A stretch of DNA of 64,000 nt, taken from Diospyros lotus (lineage: Eukaryota > Streptophyta > Magnoliopsida > Ericales > Ebenaceae). The stretch's first letter is position 1. The number at the start of each line of letters is the position of its first letter. The translations under genes and the position numbers were made by a program. Below the pieces are notes generated by a model. That model did not search any database and was not told the origin of the DNA. It saw only the letters and a list, made by a program, of their open reading frames with translations. This document shows positions 34,401 to 46,400 of this stretch, one piece after another. Location of the stretch: positions 6,014,001 to 6,078,000 of the forward strand of contig NC_068341.1 of assembly GCF_014633365.1 (NCBI RefSeq), written 5' to 3'.

Positions 34401-37400
34401 TGGACGTACGCAAGGTTGTTAAAATCGAGATTTCAAGTGGGATCGTAAGGGGGTTCATAAAATCGTAAGATTTTATAGAAAATTAAAAATACACTTTAAT
34501 TTATGTAATTATATGTTTATAATGACATATTCCTTATTATAAATGAAATAGATGTACTTATTTCAAAATTATTTCATCTATCAATTTCAAAAATACTAAA
34601 TAATATGAAATTTCTAAACATTAAATTCATCCTTCATCCATCTATAATCAAAATTTCAAACAATAAACATTACCATCATCATCAACAAACATTGCTAAAA
34701 ATAACTAAAAATACTAAGTAATAAAGACAACAAATATTGTTAAACTTCTACATTATATCATTACACTAATTAAGTTACCAATATCGAAGAGGTATATTTG
34801 TTTCTTGCTAATCATCAATCTTAATATAAAATTAAACCCACCCATGATCTGATTGTGACATATTTAAGATTAATTCTTTGAATTTGCACTTACTTGTACT
34901 TGTAGATAACAACATCATAAATGGGAATGTACACACATAAGTACTGCACAACATACTCACTCAGCATATCAATTGGATGTAACATAGAGCTCAACACAGC
35001 GCACACACGACATTTGATTACCGGACTTAGCAAAACACTCACAACTCACTCACATACCTGGGTTGGGTTTGATTTTTCGAACTTTCAAGGTGAATGAACG
35101 AAGAAGAAAGGCCAAAAAAAGATCGACAACGATTAGAGTTTGCAGAAAGACACAACAAGTGAATGTAGCAAACACACAGGCATAACGTCATTTAGGTTTT
35201 GTAGAAGAACCAAAATAGGAGATTGACAATGATTGTATATATATATATGTTGGTTGGGGACGAAAATATTTTTATTTCTAACGTCAAAATTGTGGGCAAG
35301 ACTAAACTTAGTAAACTCGGGTCCGATTCTATAAAACTCGATCCTACAAGCGAGTTGATTCGTAAACTTGTAAAATTGTACGAGTTGACTCGTGATTTTA
35401 ACAACAATGGACGTAGGATTGGGGTGATATGGAATCCGCAACGCAGAATGGAAGGCTGTGACTACGAAGATTTTTTGTCTGAATTGAAAGACGAAGTTCT
35501 GCGAACGACGGCTTGAATTTGAAGTTGCAGCAGAGCGAGTGATAAGGGAAGTTGGACGTTCTTGGGTGTAAAATTGAAGTATGGCTGTTGTTATTTTCTG
35601 TCAGAGGGTTGAAGACGTGGATGGAACTTGAGGCCGCTAAGAAGGAGGACTAGGTTACAGGAACCAATTCCGGTTTTTGTGGGGACCCTTAGAAGTTGTT
35701 ACAGAAGCGAAATTGCAAGGAATTGAACCAAGAAGATGGATACAAGAATTACAAATACTTGGGGTAGTATTGACAAACAAATTGAAAGGTCAATCTAGTA
35801 AGTTTGATGAATTTTTGATTAAGTTTACCAAGAAGGATCAGGTTGGAGACGAGAGTTACAATAAGGAGTTCAACAAGTTGAAACACGAGGACTTGGTTAT
35901 GGAGTATTGGGTCAAGTTTGAGAAATTGAAAGTATGGGCACTCCATTCCCTTCCAACCTTGAATGAGTCTTATTTTGTATCAAGATTCACTAATGGTCTT
36001 AATGTTACGCTGAGGCTTATGGTGAATACTTTATGTCCTATGACGGCAGAACAAGCGGTGGAGAAGGCGAGGCTGCAAGAATTAGCCCTGGAAGCCATTT
36101 GCAGAAAGCACGGGCTGCCACTTAAAAGTTTTCTTAAGAGCAGCCAGCAAGACAAAGGTAATTCTATGGCTACCCTCAGTTTACAACAAGAAGTTAATGA
36201 ATTGCCCACAATGGAACAGAAAATTCAGGAAGTAAAAGATAATCCTATTGAGGAGATCTTCAGGGAAGATGAGGAAGTAGAAGATGTTGCGAATGCGGGA
36301 AAGGAAAAGATCACAACAAATGATATTGTTGGAGATTTCATAGCCGTTGAAGAGGCAAAGGAGTTGGTGCTGATTTTGGTAGAAGGAAATGAAGGCAGTA
36401 CTTCAAACGAGTTTGAAAAACCTGCTGAACAATAAGATGTTGTTTCCTCTCTCATTCATCAAATAAAGCCAAGAAGGAGGAAGAAAAAGAGGCCAAGGTG
36501 AGTAAGAGAAAAGAACAAGAAAAGGCGAAGAAGAATTCAGATTATGAAGGCTGGAATTGGATGAAGAATGGGGTCCGCACCTGTCAATTCTTGGGGATAA
36601 GAATTGTTTGAAGGGGTGGGGATTGTCACGACCCTAGGGGCAAATCCGTAAAGGGTCGATAGTAGACCTTAGTTGGTTAGCTGGTGTTAAGAGGTTAGTT
36701 AGTTAGGTTGTTATATTGATATAGGCTCTATATAAAGAGACCAGCTACTGTGAGAAGGTATCATTGAAGGATAATAAACTCTTACCTTTCTCTCATTGCT
36801 GTCTCTCTCGTTCTCTCTTTTTCCCTTAATCTATTTTGTCTCTCACTCTAATTCTATTCTTCTTCTTCTAAATTCCTATTCAAACCCTAGGACACCCTAG
36901 GGTCTTGACATAACTCTCTCAAAGAGGGGGGAATTGTCATGACCCCAAGGGCATTAGTTGCAATTTCCCTTAGGTGTAGTGTGTATTGGAGTTGTTAATT
37001 GTTAGTTGGTTGATAACTGAATGTGTGTAAACAGCCTATAAATAGGCTGTAGGTTAGAGAATAAGGGCTATGAATTGATTGAATGAACCAGAATAAGGGC
37101 TATGAATTGATTGAATGAACCATTCTGTTTTCCTCTTTGCTCTTATCTTTCTCTCTCTCTGTTCGTCTGACCCTTCCCCTTCCCTTCTCAATTTCTCCCT
37201 CTACCTGTTCTGTTTTCTCCCTCCATTCTGTCCTTCCTTCTTCAAATCCCCCAAAATCCCATTCTAAACCCTTGGGTTGTGTCATGAAGGAGAAAAGGTT
37301 TGCAAAGTAATATTAACTCATTAGAAGTTGGATTAGATATTGGCTGTTCTTTTATTTACATTTGAGTATAAAATAATATACTGTCTCAGCTCCTTCTGAG

Positions 37401-40400
37401 TAATTGTTTTCTTTGTATTTTTTAAAAAAGAAAGAAACAAGGAGAGTTGTCTTTTTTGGGCTTTGTTGTTGTGGAATTTTGCAGAATTGTGTTTTAGCGT
37501 TTTAAATATTTTTTCTTGAGTGAATCTTTAACTTAAAAGAAGAATAGATTAACTAGATTATACCCAAAAAGATAATTGGATGAATATATATATTTTTAAG
37601 CAATCATACATTGGTTTTCTTTTTGATGAGTAATCATGCTTGCATTTTGATTATTACCCGACATCTAAATAGATTCTAATTTCTACTGGGCTTAGTTGTT
37701 AGTTCCATAAAGGATGATAACTAAAATCCCAGTAGAAACTGGTATAAAAACATGAAAGCTCAAGCTAATTTTATTTTAAATTCATGAAATCGTATGTTTT
37801 TGATAAATATTTTAGAAGCTCCTCATTTCATGAAAACCTGAATTTGTAGCTATTGATAAATTTGGCTCGTATATTTGTACTTATTTATTATTATTGTTTT
37901 GCACATTGCAACCTCTGTCTTTACAAGTATGGATTTCAATTGTGTGTTGGAACCATTATTTTAACTATATGGGATTACTTATCAAAGGAATATTGAACAT
38001 GTCAGACAAGAGCATCCCATAAGGTTTGATCAAAAGCAGTTCCAAACTGTGGTTTGAAAGAGCCTAATTATTTCTTATATTTCCTTCCAGGATTATCTTT
38101 ACCTAATGGAACATTGTCAGCTTGTAAGAGCAAGTTTGATGATAAGATAGAGGCATCTTCTGCCAAAATGTATTTCCATTACTATGGGCAGTTGCTACAT
38201 CAGCAAAATATGCTACAGGATTATGTGAGGACAGGTATTACCAATCTTTTTCTTTTTCTTCTTATATTGTTTCAGGTGTTCTGGGTTTGTAACCAAGAAG
38301 CCATATGTGATTGAGCTGGTAAAATGCTTCATATCTTAACGAGCTTTTTGGTACTCCTAAAAAATTCTAGAAAAATCCATTTCTGCACCTCTGCATGAAT
38401 GAATAATAAGAATGCATTTTTCAGGAACCTATTATGCTGCAGTAATTGAGAACCGTGCAGACTTTGTTGGTCGTGTGGTTGTGGATGTTGGCGCTGGTAG
38501 TGGCATTCTGTCATTATTTGCAGCACAGGTTGTCTTGGCTCTTTGTTTTTTCCCGGTCACATTAGCAACTTACCTTCTCTCTCGCTTTATGTTGCTCCTT
38601 TTTATATATGCATACATATGCATGTCAGGCTGGTGCTAAACATGTTTATGCTGTGGAAGCATCTGAAATGGCAGAATATGCTCGCAAACTTATTGCTGGG
38701 AACCCTTCACTGGGTCAAAGAATTACAGTGAGATTTTGTTCCACGTTAAATTTCAATATAAATGGTTCTACTGCCAGTGTGTGTTTCTCACTGTTTTCTG
38801 ATGTTTTCCTTTTACATTGTAGGTAGTCAAGGGTAAAATTGAAGATGTTGAATTACCAGAGAAAGCAGACATTCTGATTTCTGAGCCAATGGGTAAACAC
38901 GTCATTCATGCTTTGGGCATCCAAGTTGATTATTGTACTCCCTGTTATGTTATATCAAATGGTGGATATGCATGCTTATTTTTAAGCAGAAATTACTGTG
39001 GTGGTGTTGCTTGTTACTTGAGAATGATTTCCCATTTACCTTATTGTTGAATATCTGGTCAAATGATTGGTTAGCTAGAATTCATGTAGCTGACCCCACC
39101 TAATGGGATTAAGGTTTGCTATTTTGTTTTTTTATCTGGTGAAAATTTTCATAATGATTATTTGCAATGTTGATTGTCTTAGAATGTTGGTTTGAGTTGG
39201 CAAATGTTGTCACAATTATCAATCTTTAAGTAGTGCTTTGAGTTACATGAATGGTAAGATATGCTTGCTAATGTCTGAATTACTTTCGTTTATTTATTTT
39301 TTATTTTTTCAGTTTTACATTTATTGTCTTTATTTATTCCACAGTTATTTACAAACATGTATTCTTGGCACTGGCTTTGAACGTTTTCTTTGAATTTGCT
39401 CTTATTATAGATTGTAAAGTGAGCTCCAAATTGTTAAAAGGCCATTTTGGAATGAATAAGGTGTTTGGATAAATCTTTTAGGAGGAAAGGAGAAGTTAGT
39501 GGAGCAACCATTTTAAACTTTTGCCCTTTTCTTAATTTTGGGGGGAAACGGGTGGAAAGTAAAGTGTTTTGTATTTTAATATTTTTCATATGTCAATTAT
39601 GTTTACAAGATAATTGCAAATTTGTGTTTAAAATTTACCCATATACCTTAACTCTTTCATTGTCTCTCATAATTTTTTCTAAGTAAACAAGAGGAATGAA
39701 ATGTTTCCTTCACTTCGCCGTGCCCAACCAAACGAAGAAAAATTATAAATCCCTTCCCTTTCTGTCTCTTCACTTTATAACTTGTACTTCCTTTGGTTGT
39801 CCCTCTCCCACGGTTCAATCCCAATATGGTGTTAGTTATCTTTTGTGCTGGTCATTTTCTTTCTTTCTTTATTCCATGAGTTCCATTCTTTTTCATTTTG
39901 AAAACCTTTGGTGTAAAGAAACAATCTACACTATTGCTAATGATGGGACCTCATTCATTGTTTATTATGTACAAATCCAAATCTAGTTACTTTTTGCAGG
40001 GACTTTACTGGTCAATGAAAGAATGCTGGAGACCTATGTAATTGCAAGGGACCGGTTCCTTCAACCCAATGGAAAAATGTTCCCTACAATTGGAAGGTGA
40101 TTGTGATTGTGTCTTATTTTATGTGCTCTCAATGGTTGCTTCTTATTCTGTTTGTGTGTCTGATCATATAACCAAAACTAATATAATTTGTTATTTTCCA
40201 TTTTTTGGATTCTGGAGTCTAAAGTTGATTGCTCTTGGTGTGTTTAGTCATATAACTGGAATTAATATGCTTTGTTACTTTCCGTTTTTTGGATTCTGAA
40301 GTCTACAGTTGAGTTTTCTTGCAGAATACACATGGCACCATTTTGCGATGAATATTTGTACATTGAAATTGCAAATAAGGTATGTTGATTGATGATTTTG

Positions 40401-43400
40401 CAGCATATGTAAGGTTTATTACTATCATGTTCATTGTGCATGAAGGAAGGCCGGGAGTGACCCAATAAATTTGTCTCTCCTTTGATTTTAAATGATCCTT
40501 TTGACTATTTCTCGTCATCTAAGAATCCAATATCCTTTTTCAAATCTAAGTGGATATTTTACGTCCATCATGTTAAATAAGAATCATGCTACATGTACAT
40601 CATTTTTGTACATCTTGCGCTACACAAGGGGTATTATGACCAAAATACCCTGCGCCTCTATGCGTCTCATGAGGGATATTTTTGTCATTGGTACACTTTT
40701 GTGTAGCCCAAGGTGTACACAAAGGTGTACCAATAGCATTATTCGTTAAATAATGCTTGAATCAGTATCACCTATTTCTATCAAGGAAAATGCTATTTGT
40801 AAGCCTTGGGCTACACAATATAGTTAAAATGACAAAAATACCCCTCATCCAAGGCAGTAAGGCGCAAGGGGTTTTTAGTCATTTGCGCACATGTGTAGCC
40901 CAAGGTGTAGCCCTTGATGTACAAGTAGCATGGTCCTATTAAACTGTATGGTAACATGGCATTATATTGGACAAAGTCATGAATCAAAAACCATGAATTC
41001 ATTGTGTCACTATTACTCTAGTGCTAAATAAGCAGCTAGGGGACAGAAAATGATAGCAGTGTCAATGTCTTCTGTTTTATTATTATTATTATTATTATTA
41101 TTGTTAAACGAAGTGGGTCATGAAGGGTGTCTAATTCCTTATTGCACCTGCAGGCCCTTTTTTGGCAGCAACAAAATTATTATGGGGTTGATTTAACTCC
41201 CTTACATGGGACTGCTTTCCAAGGGTACTTTTCCCAGGTCTGTCCTGCTTGAATATGCCACAAATATGTAAAAATGTCAAGACAGCTTTTGACTTTTTTC
41301 TTATTCTAAGCTTTTAATGCCTAGACTTGCATTGTAATTCTTCTTGTTTTGGGGATCTCTTCTTATGTCTGGCTTCGAATGCCTGCAAGGCAATTATACT
41401 GCATCTTGTTTGTTGTTTCTGTTCACTTTTTAGGTTATAATCTTTTTTTAGCTATTCCTGATTGTTTTTATCATGTTTGAATGCTGGAACTCTGGAAAAG
41501 GTTATATGCTTATAACTGATTCTCACCTTTTTCCTTTGGTAATTTGTTGTTGATGGTTAGAGTTTATTTTAGTGAAGTGGCAAGTTCATAAATCCTTTTT
41601 AAATTATGATATGGAAATTGGCATCTTCATGATTAAAGAGCTGCTGTTAGAAATTCTTATGTATCAGAAAAGGGGGAAAAAGAGCTGCTATGAGATGTTT
41701 TTTAAAGCTAGATGTCTTGTTTGTTGTTGCTCATTGTGATTGTTTAAAGTGTAGTAATTTGAAACTTGAAATTTGTTTGCAGAAATTAAATTTCATGTAA
41801 GATGTAGGTATTTTACACTGCATCGGCAAGCACATTGTAAGAGGTCCTACCAAACAGTGGAAGTTTGGCTGATGACTTTGAATCCAGATGATCTGAAAAC
41901 CATATATTGGTACTGATTCTGAAATTAGTTGAGTATGCCCTTTTCCATGATGTAATCCATAGTCCAGACTGAAGATAACCCTTTTCAGGGATTTCAGTTG
42001 ATGATGAAAATTGTAACTAGAAAAAATACATCGTTAAATTTTGCTAAATTTCTGATGTTACAAATCATTAATAGGAAAGAGCTGGGGTCCAGTTTTCAGA
42101 CTCAAATTAGGACAATCTCAACCCCAAAAATTGTAGATGTGTTGACAGGAAAGCAGCGTTTGAAGGTTCTTGAAACTCACAGGAAAAAATGCACTTTCTA
42201 TGTGCAAGTGTACACTCCTGTTGTCATGTTTTATGGACTGTAATTGTTTCTTTATGGTTTCCATAGTTACACATATCTTTCCTACATGCTTATTAATCTC
42301 CTTCACTTTCTATGCAGCCTGTAGTTGATGCTTTTGATCCCAGGGTATTGGTGGCTCCTGCAATATCTCATATGCTAAACTTTAACTCTATAAAGGTATT
42401 ACTATCTCAACAAAAATATTTGCTTGCCAACCACTTCTCCTTAACCTTTGGCACATTCCTGAATTAATTTTTCAGATGAATGTCTTTCATTTTGCCATAA
42501 GTTTCACTTCTCATGTCTCCATGAATACATTGATATATTGTTTGAACTAGTTAGTATCTTAATCTTAGTTATACCCCATGGGTTGTCTGATATTTTTAAA
42601 AGGATTGTTTAGGGGCCATTCCCTGCATGTAGAGTATGAGAAATTGATCAAAACATGCATCTTGAAGAACTGCCTGTTTAACCTTCTGCAAATGTCTGCT
42701 TTCATGTCTTGTGTTAAATATGGAATATTTAGATCTCCAACTGGTTATTAATGTCAATGGATGCATTTGTTGGGTAAGTTATTTTATTTTGGTTTACTGA
42801 AGATCAAAATTAAAGCTTTATTGTGTTGATACTACCAGCCTTATCAACCAGAAAATTAAAAAAAAGAATCTTATGAGTAACTTTCAGTGTTTTCCATTCT
42901 AGAAGTTTGAACCTATCCTTCTAGCAGAATGTTTGTGGTGAGGAAAATTATGTTCCTTTGTGCCCTTTGCATGGTAGAACTATGTCAAGTCCTGGAATTG
43001 GGGTTGGACAATTCTGGTATTGTGGTTCTTGATTAGAAACAGAAAGTGAGAGGAGAGAGAAAAGGGAGAGAGATAAGAGAGAAAGAGCAGGCCTCATATA
43101 GCGCCTGCCTTCTAACCGAATCATAACCATCATAACTAAAAGGAAGTAATCTGTTGTACAGTTAGCTACCCAACCTTGTAACCAATTAACCACCCAGCTA
43201 ATTGTTAATACAAGTGGCTATATCTTTCTAACAAAATACTTTTTTGTCCTTAGGGTCATGACAATCCCCTCCCCTTCAAACAATTCTTGTCCTCAAGGAT
43301 TAGAGTAGGTCGACAGCCCTTGGAAATTGCTTCAGCAAATCAAGAAGATACTCTCAAGTGGTGTGATCAGGATGTAGATGGGACCATTGCACCAGAACTT

Positions 43401-46400
43401 GGGTTAGGGGTAATGATCCTTGGTACACGACTCGTTTCTCCACAATGGCACGAGGCTATACCACTTCCTCCAATTCTTCCGCCATGGGTGTCATGTACCT
43501 AGGGTTTAGCCTAGGATTGGATTGACAATCAAAAGGATTTGATGGAATAGAATCAAGAACAGAACATTGGAGAGGAAAAAAATGGACAAAAAAATGGGGG
43601 AAAGAATGTAGAGAGAAATGAGGGAGAGCAGTAGAGAGAAAAGAGAGGGAGAATGAAGAGAATTGTAGAGAGAGAATTAGAGTTTCATTCAAACAATTCA
43701 AGCATAACCTCTCATCCTTAGTTGAGACTTATATATAGCCTACAGCCTCCCACATGCACCCATGAGCAATACAAAAATAGCCTAATTGCCTATTAGCTAA
43801 GGACAAAACCTTATAATAGAAAACAAGAAAATGAAATTACAATTATTGTATAATGCATGTAAACTCCTACTATTATATTTACTAATCTATCCTTGGGGTC
43901 ATGACAATTCCTCTCTCCTTGAGAGAGTTCTTGTTCCCAAGAACTTGTAGCAACTAGCCACTACTCTTATCCAATACCAGCCTTCTCTGTTTGTTTTATT
44001 CCCTTTTCTTTCTTTCTCCTTTGAGGCCTCTTCTTCTTCGTTCTTAGGTTTCCAAGATCAATCTCAGGTATAATTTGGCCCAGAATTTCATTAGGGAAGA
44101 CTTTATTGAGTTCAAGCCCAATACAACCACCCCCGATAATAGCTATCCAATCAAGCTTGGTCTTCAATCTATGGACATGATCAGACACTTCTGGATTGAC
44201 ATAGCTAGTAGCTGAACATTGGAGTCCAATGGAAGGATTATCCATGTTCGTGACTTTCGTTAGTACTTCATTACCGTCCAATACAAGTAAGAGAGCAGAT
44301 CTACAACCATAGTTGTTGTTATTGTATCCTCATTCAACCCATAGCCATACGCTGTTGCAAAAATATCAACCACCACCTCGAAATGCAACAATGGAGGATT
44401 GTAGACTTGCCTTGAATACTCATACCAAGGTTGTCTATGAGCATTAACATTAGGAGTTGTTACAACTTCAATTCCAACCAACGATTTCTCAATGACTGAC
44501 ACCTGGCCTCCATCTCGACCTTCTTCCCTAACATGATTTACAACTAGATTAGGCTGTGCATCATCGGGATCATCAGCTTCTTGTTCTTGTAAAGTGTGGG
44601 CAACCCCAATCTCCTCATCCAATCTTCTTTCATTTTCAAAATCTTGAGTTTCCATTGACTTGTTCACTTCATTTATAGCGGCAACTTCCTTAATATTGGC
44701 TGAAATTTCAGTCGGAATCTCCTGATTACATGCAAATAATTTAGCAACTCCTCCTTCCTTGTGTTTGTTGGAATTTCCCTCTATATGAACTTCTCTTTCA
44801 ACAATATCAGATTGCCCCTTTGCCTTTATTGCCCTATCAATCTGTTCATTACAGATTTCCTTTGGATAATGTCATTCACCTTTAATATCATTTCCTGATG
44901 TTGCACTTCTTCTCTGGCTACTCCATTTTTAGGAATTTATCTTTGTTAAAACTCTTGCAATAATCATCAAAGAATTCAGCGGGAAAACTGTAATGATACT
45001 TCTTAGTTAGTATCATCGCAAACTCCTACAATTGTTTATGTATCATACGGTCGAATTCCTTGCTCGTATCATGTACCACACTTCTTGTTTCCTTGTCCAA
45101 GTGGCTGATTTTATTCTCAAACTTCTTTTCCCATGCATGAGGCTCTTGGCCAAACTTCTCATGATGTCTACCTCCAACTGAGAATGCAACATTCTTTTGT
45201 TGCAATGGCAACCTCATCTATTTCATGTATGCACACCCTATGGTCTCACAACCAGGACATCTTACTAAAATTGTAGCATTCTTGTTAACTTAGGAGCACT
45301 TAGAATTAGATTTCTTAGTTGAAAATCACTACCTCACCAAGCACACACACTCACAGATTTTGAACGACAATAAAGATGAAATCAAAATGAAAGAAACAGA
45401 ATGTAAATGACAGAAAAATAAACCAAACCACAGAAGAGCACAAGTCGTTTATCCTGGTTCAGATTGCCCCTTAGGACAACCCTACATCCAGCCTCTAAAG
45501 CCTCTCGAGAGCAGCCGCCTTTGATTCAGAAAGAAGGATCACAATAGAGTCTCTTTCCCTTACGATTACAAGCCTTTCCAAGATTACAAAGACTATTCTA
45601 TTACACATAGCCTTTCCTCTTTCGACTTTCTCGTGAGAATGAATTATGCATTGCCTAAGCCTAGACTCTTGTCCTATTTATAGAAAAATAGGGCATTAAT
45701 TACTAGGAACTTATAACCGGTATAGACATTTTCGGTTTTACCCCCAAACTTAATTCTAATTACAAGCGGGAAAAAATTGCCTATCTATAACCCCAAATTC
45801 TGATGCATCCTAACTGCCAATATGCTAGATTTACTTGAGACAACACTCTTAACAATTCTTCTGCTGCAATTGAGACTCCAATGGTCTCATGTGTGCACTA
45901 CTCTCTATGGTCGATTTTTCACACAATATACTTCGAAGTCCAAGTAGCAGGAGTTCTATACATGATGAATCCCCCCTTCTGTAAGCTATTCTGCTCTAAA
46001 TTAGAATCGCCTCAACACAATTCAATATTTGATAAGGAATTTCGCCGGATCTGTGAGATTAGTTGTTGTTTGAAATTTTTGACAAAACCAATGGCAACTT
46101 CCGACCCTAGAGTTGCTTCTCCCTTTCGATTATGATCGATCTCAATTTCAACAACTGAGACCACCTAGACTTGTTGGAATGTTGTGCTTCGGTTTGCTGA
46201 CCCACACTGCACAACCTCGAAAAATAGCCACAATCAACCTGCTCTTCTGCTTCACAACAATCGCCCAGGACAAGCAATCACCTCACCACAATTAGCGATC
46301 TTCAATTCTCAAGCATAATGAACAGCTAGGCAACAGATCCGATTATGCCTTCTGGCTCGCTTGTGGCAAAAGTCTCCTACACTCGCTTCGCCTTCTTGAC

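Larger units (their letters stand above)
33533..36910 (+). mobile_element. Gag-only LTR retrotransposon B nested in element A
   Basis: LTRs at 33533-33816 and 36624-36910 are very similar, suggesting this is one of the younger insertions. A degenerate primer site AGTATTAGAGCC follows the 5' LTR, and the purine tract GAAGGGGTGGGGAT precedes the 3' LTR. The only coding region is Gag-like (35677-36435). No protease, reverse transcriptase or integrase is present, so it matches the TR-GAG type of non-autonomous element. The target duplication is imperfect (AGAAC on the left, TAACT on the right), perhaps because a base was lost at the junction. A 999-bp hAT element is inserted in the leader. Confidence 0.8.
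22264..37284 (+). mobile_element. LTR retrotransposon A (non-autonomous), host of nested insertions
   Basis: The outer element of intron 3. The 5' LTR is 22264-22571 and the 3' LTR 36935-37284. The 5-bp target duplication TGAAG is perfect (22259-22263 and 37285-37289). The primer site TGGTATTAGAGC (22574-22585) matches the 3' end of initiator Met-tRNA with one change, and a purine tract AAAGAGGGGGGAAT (36921-36934) precedes the 3' LTR. Removing the inserts (C 23692-33054, B 33533-36910) leaves only about 1.6 kb of internal DNA. This carries a coiled-coil-prone, non-gag, non-pol frame and no protease, reverse transcriptase or integrase. Confidence 0.88.
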
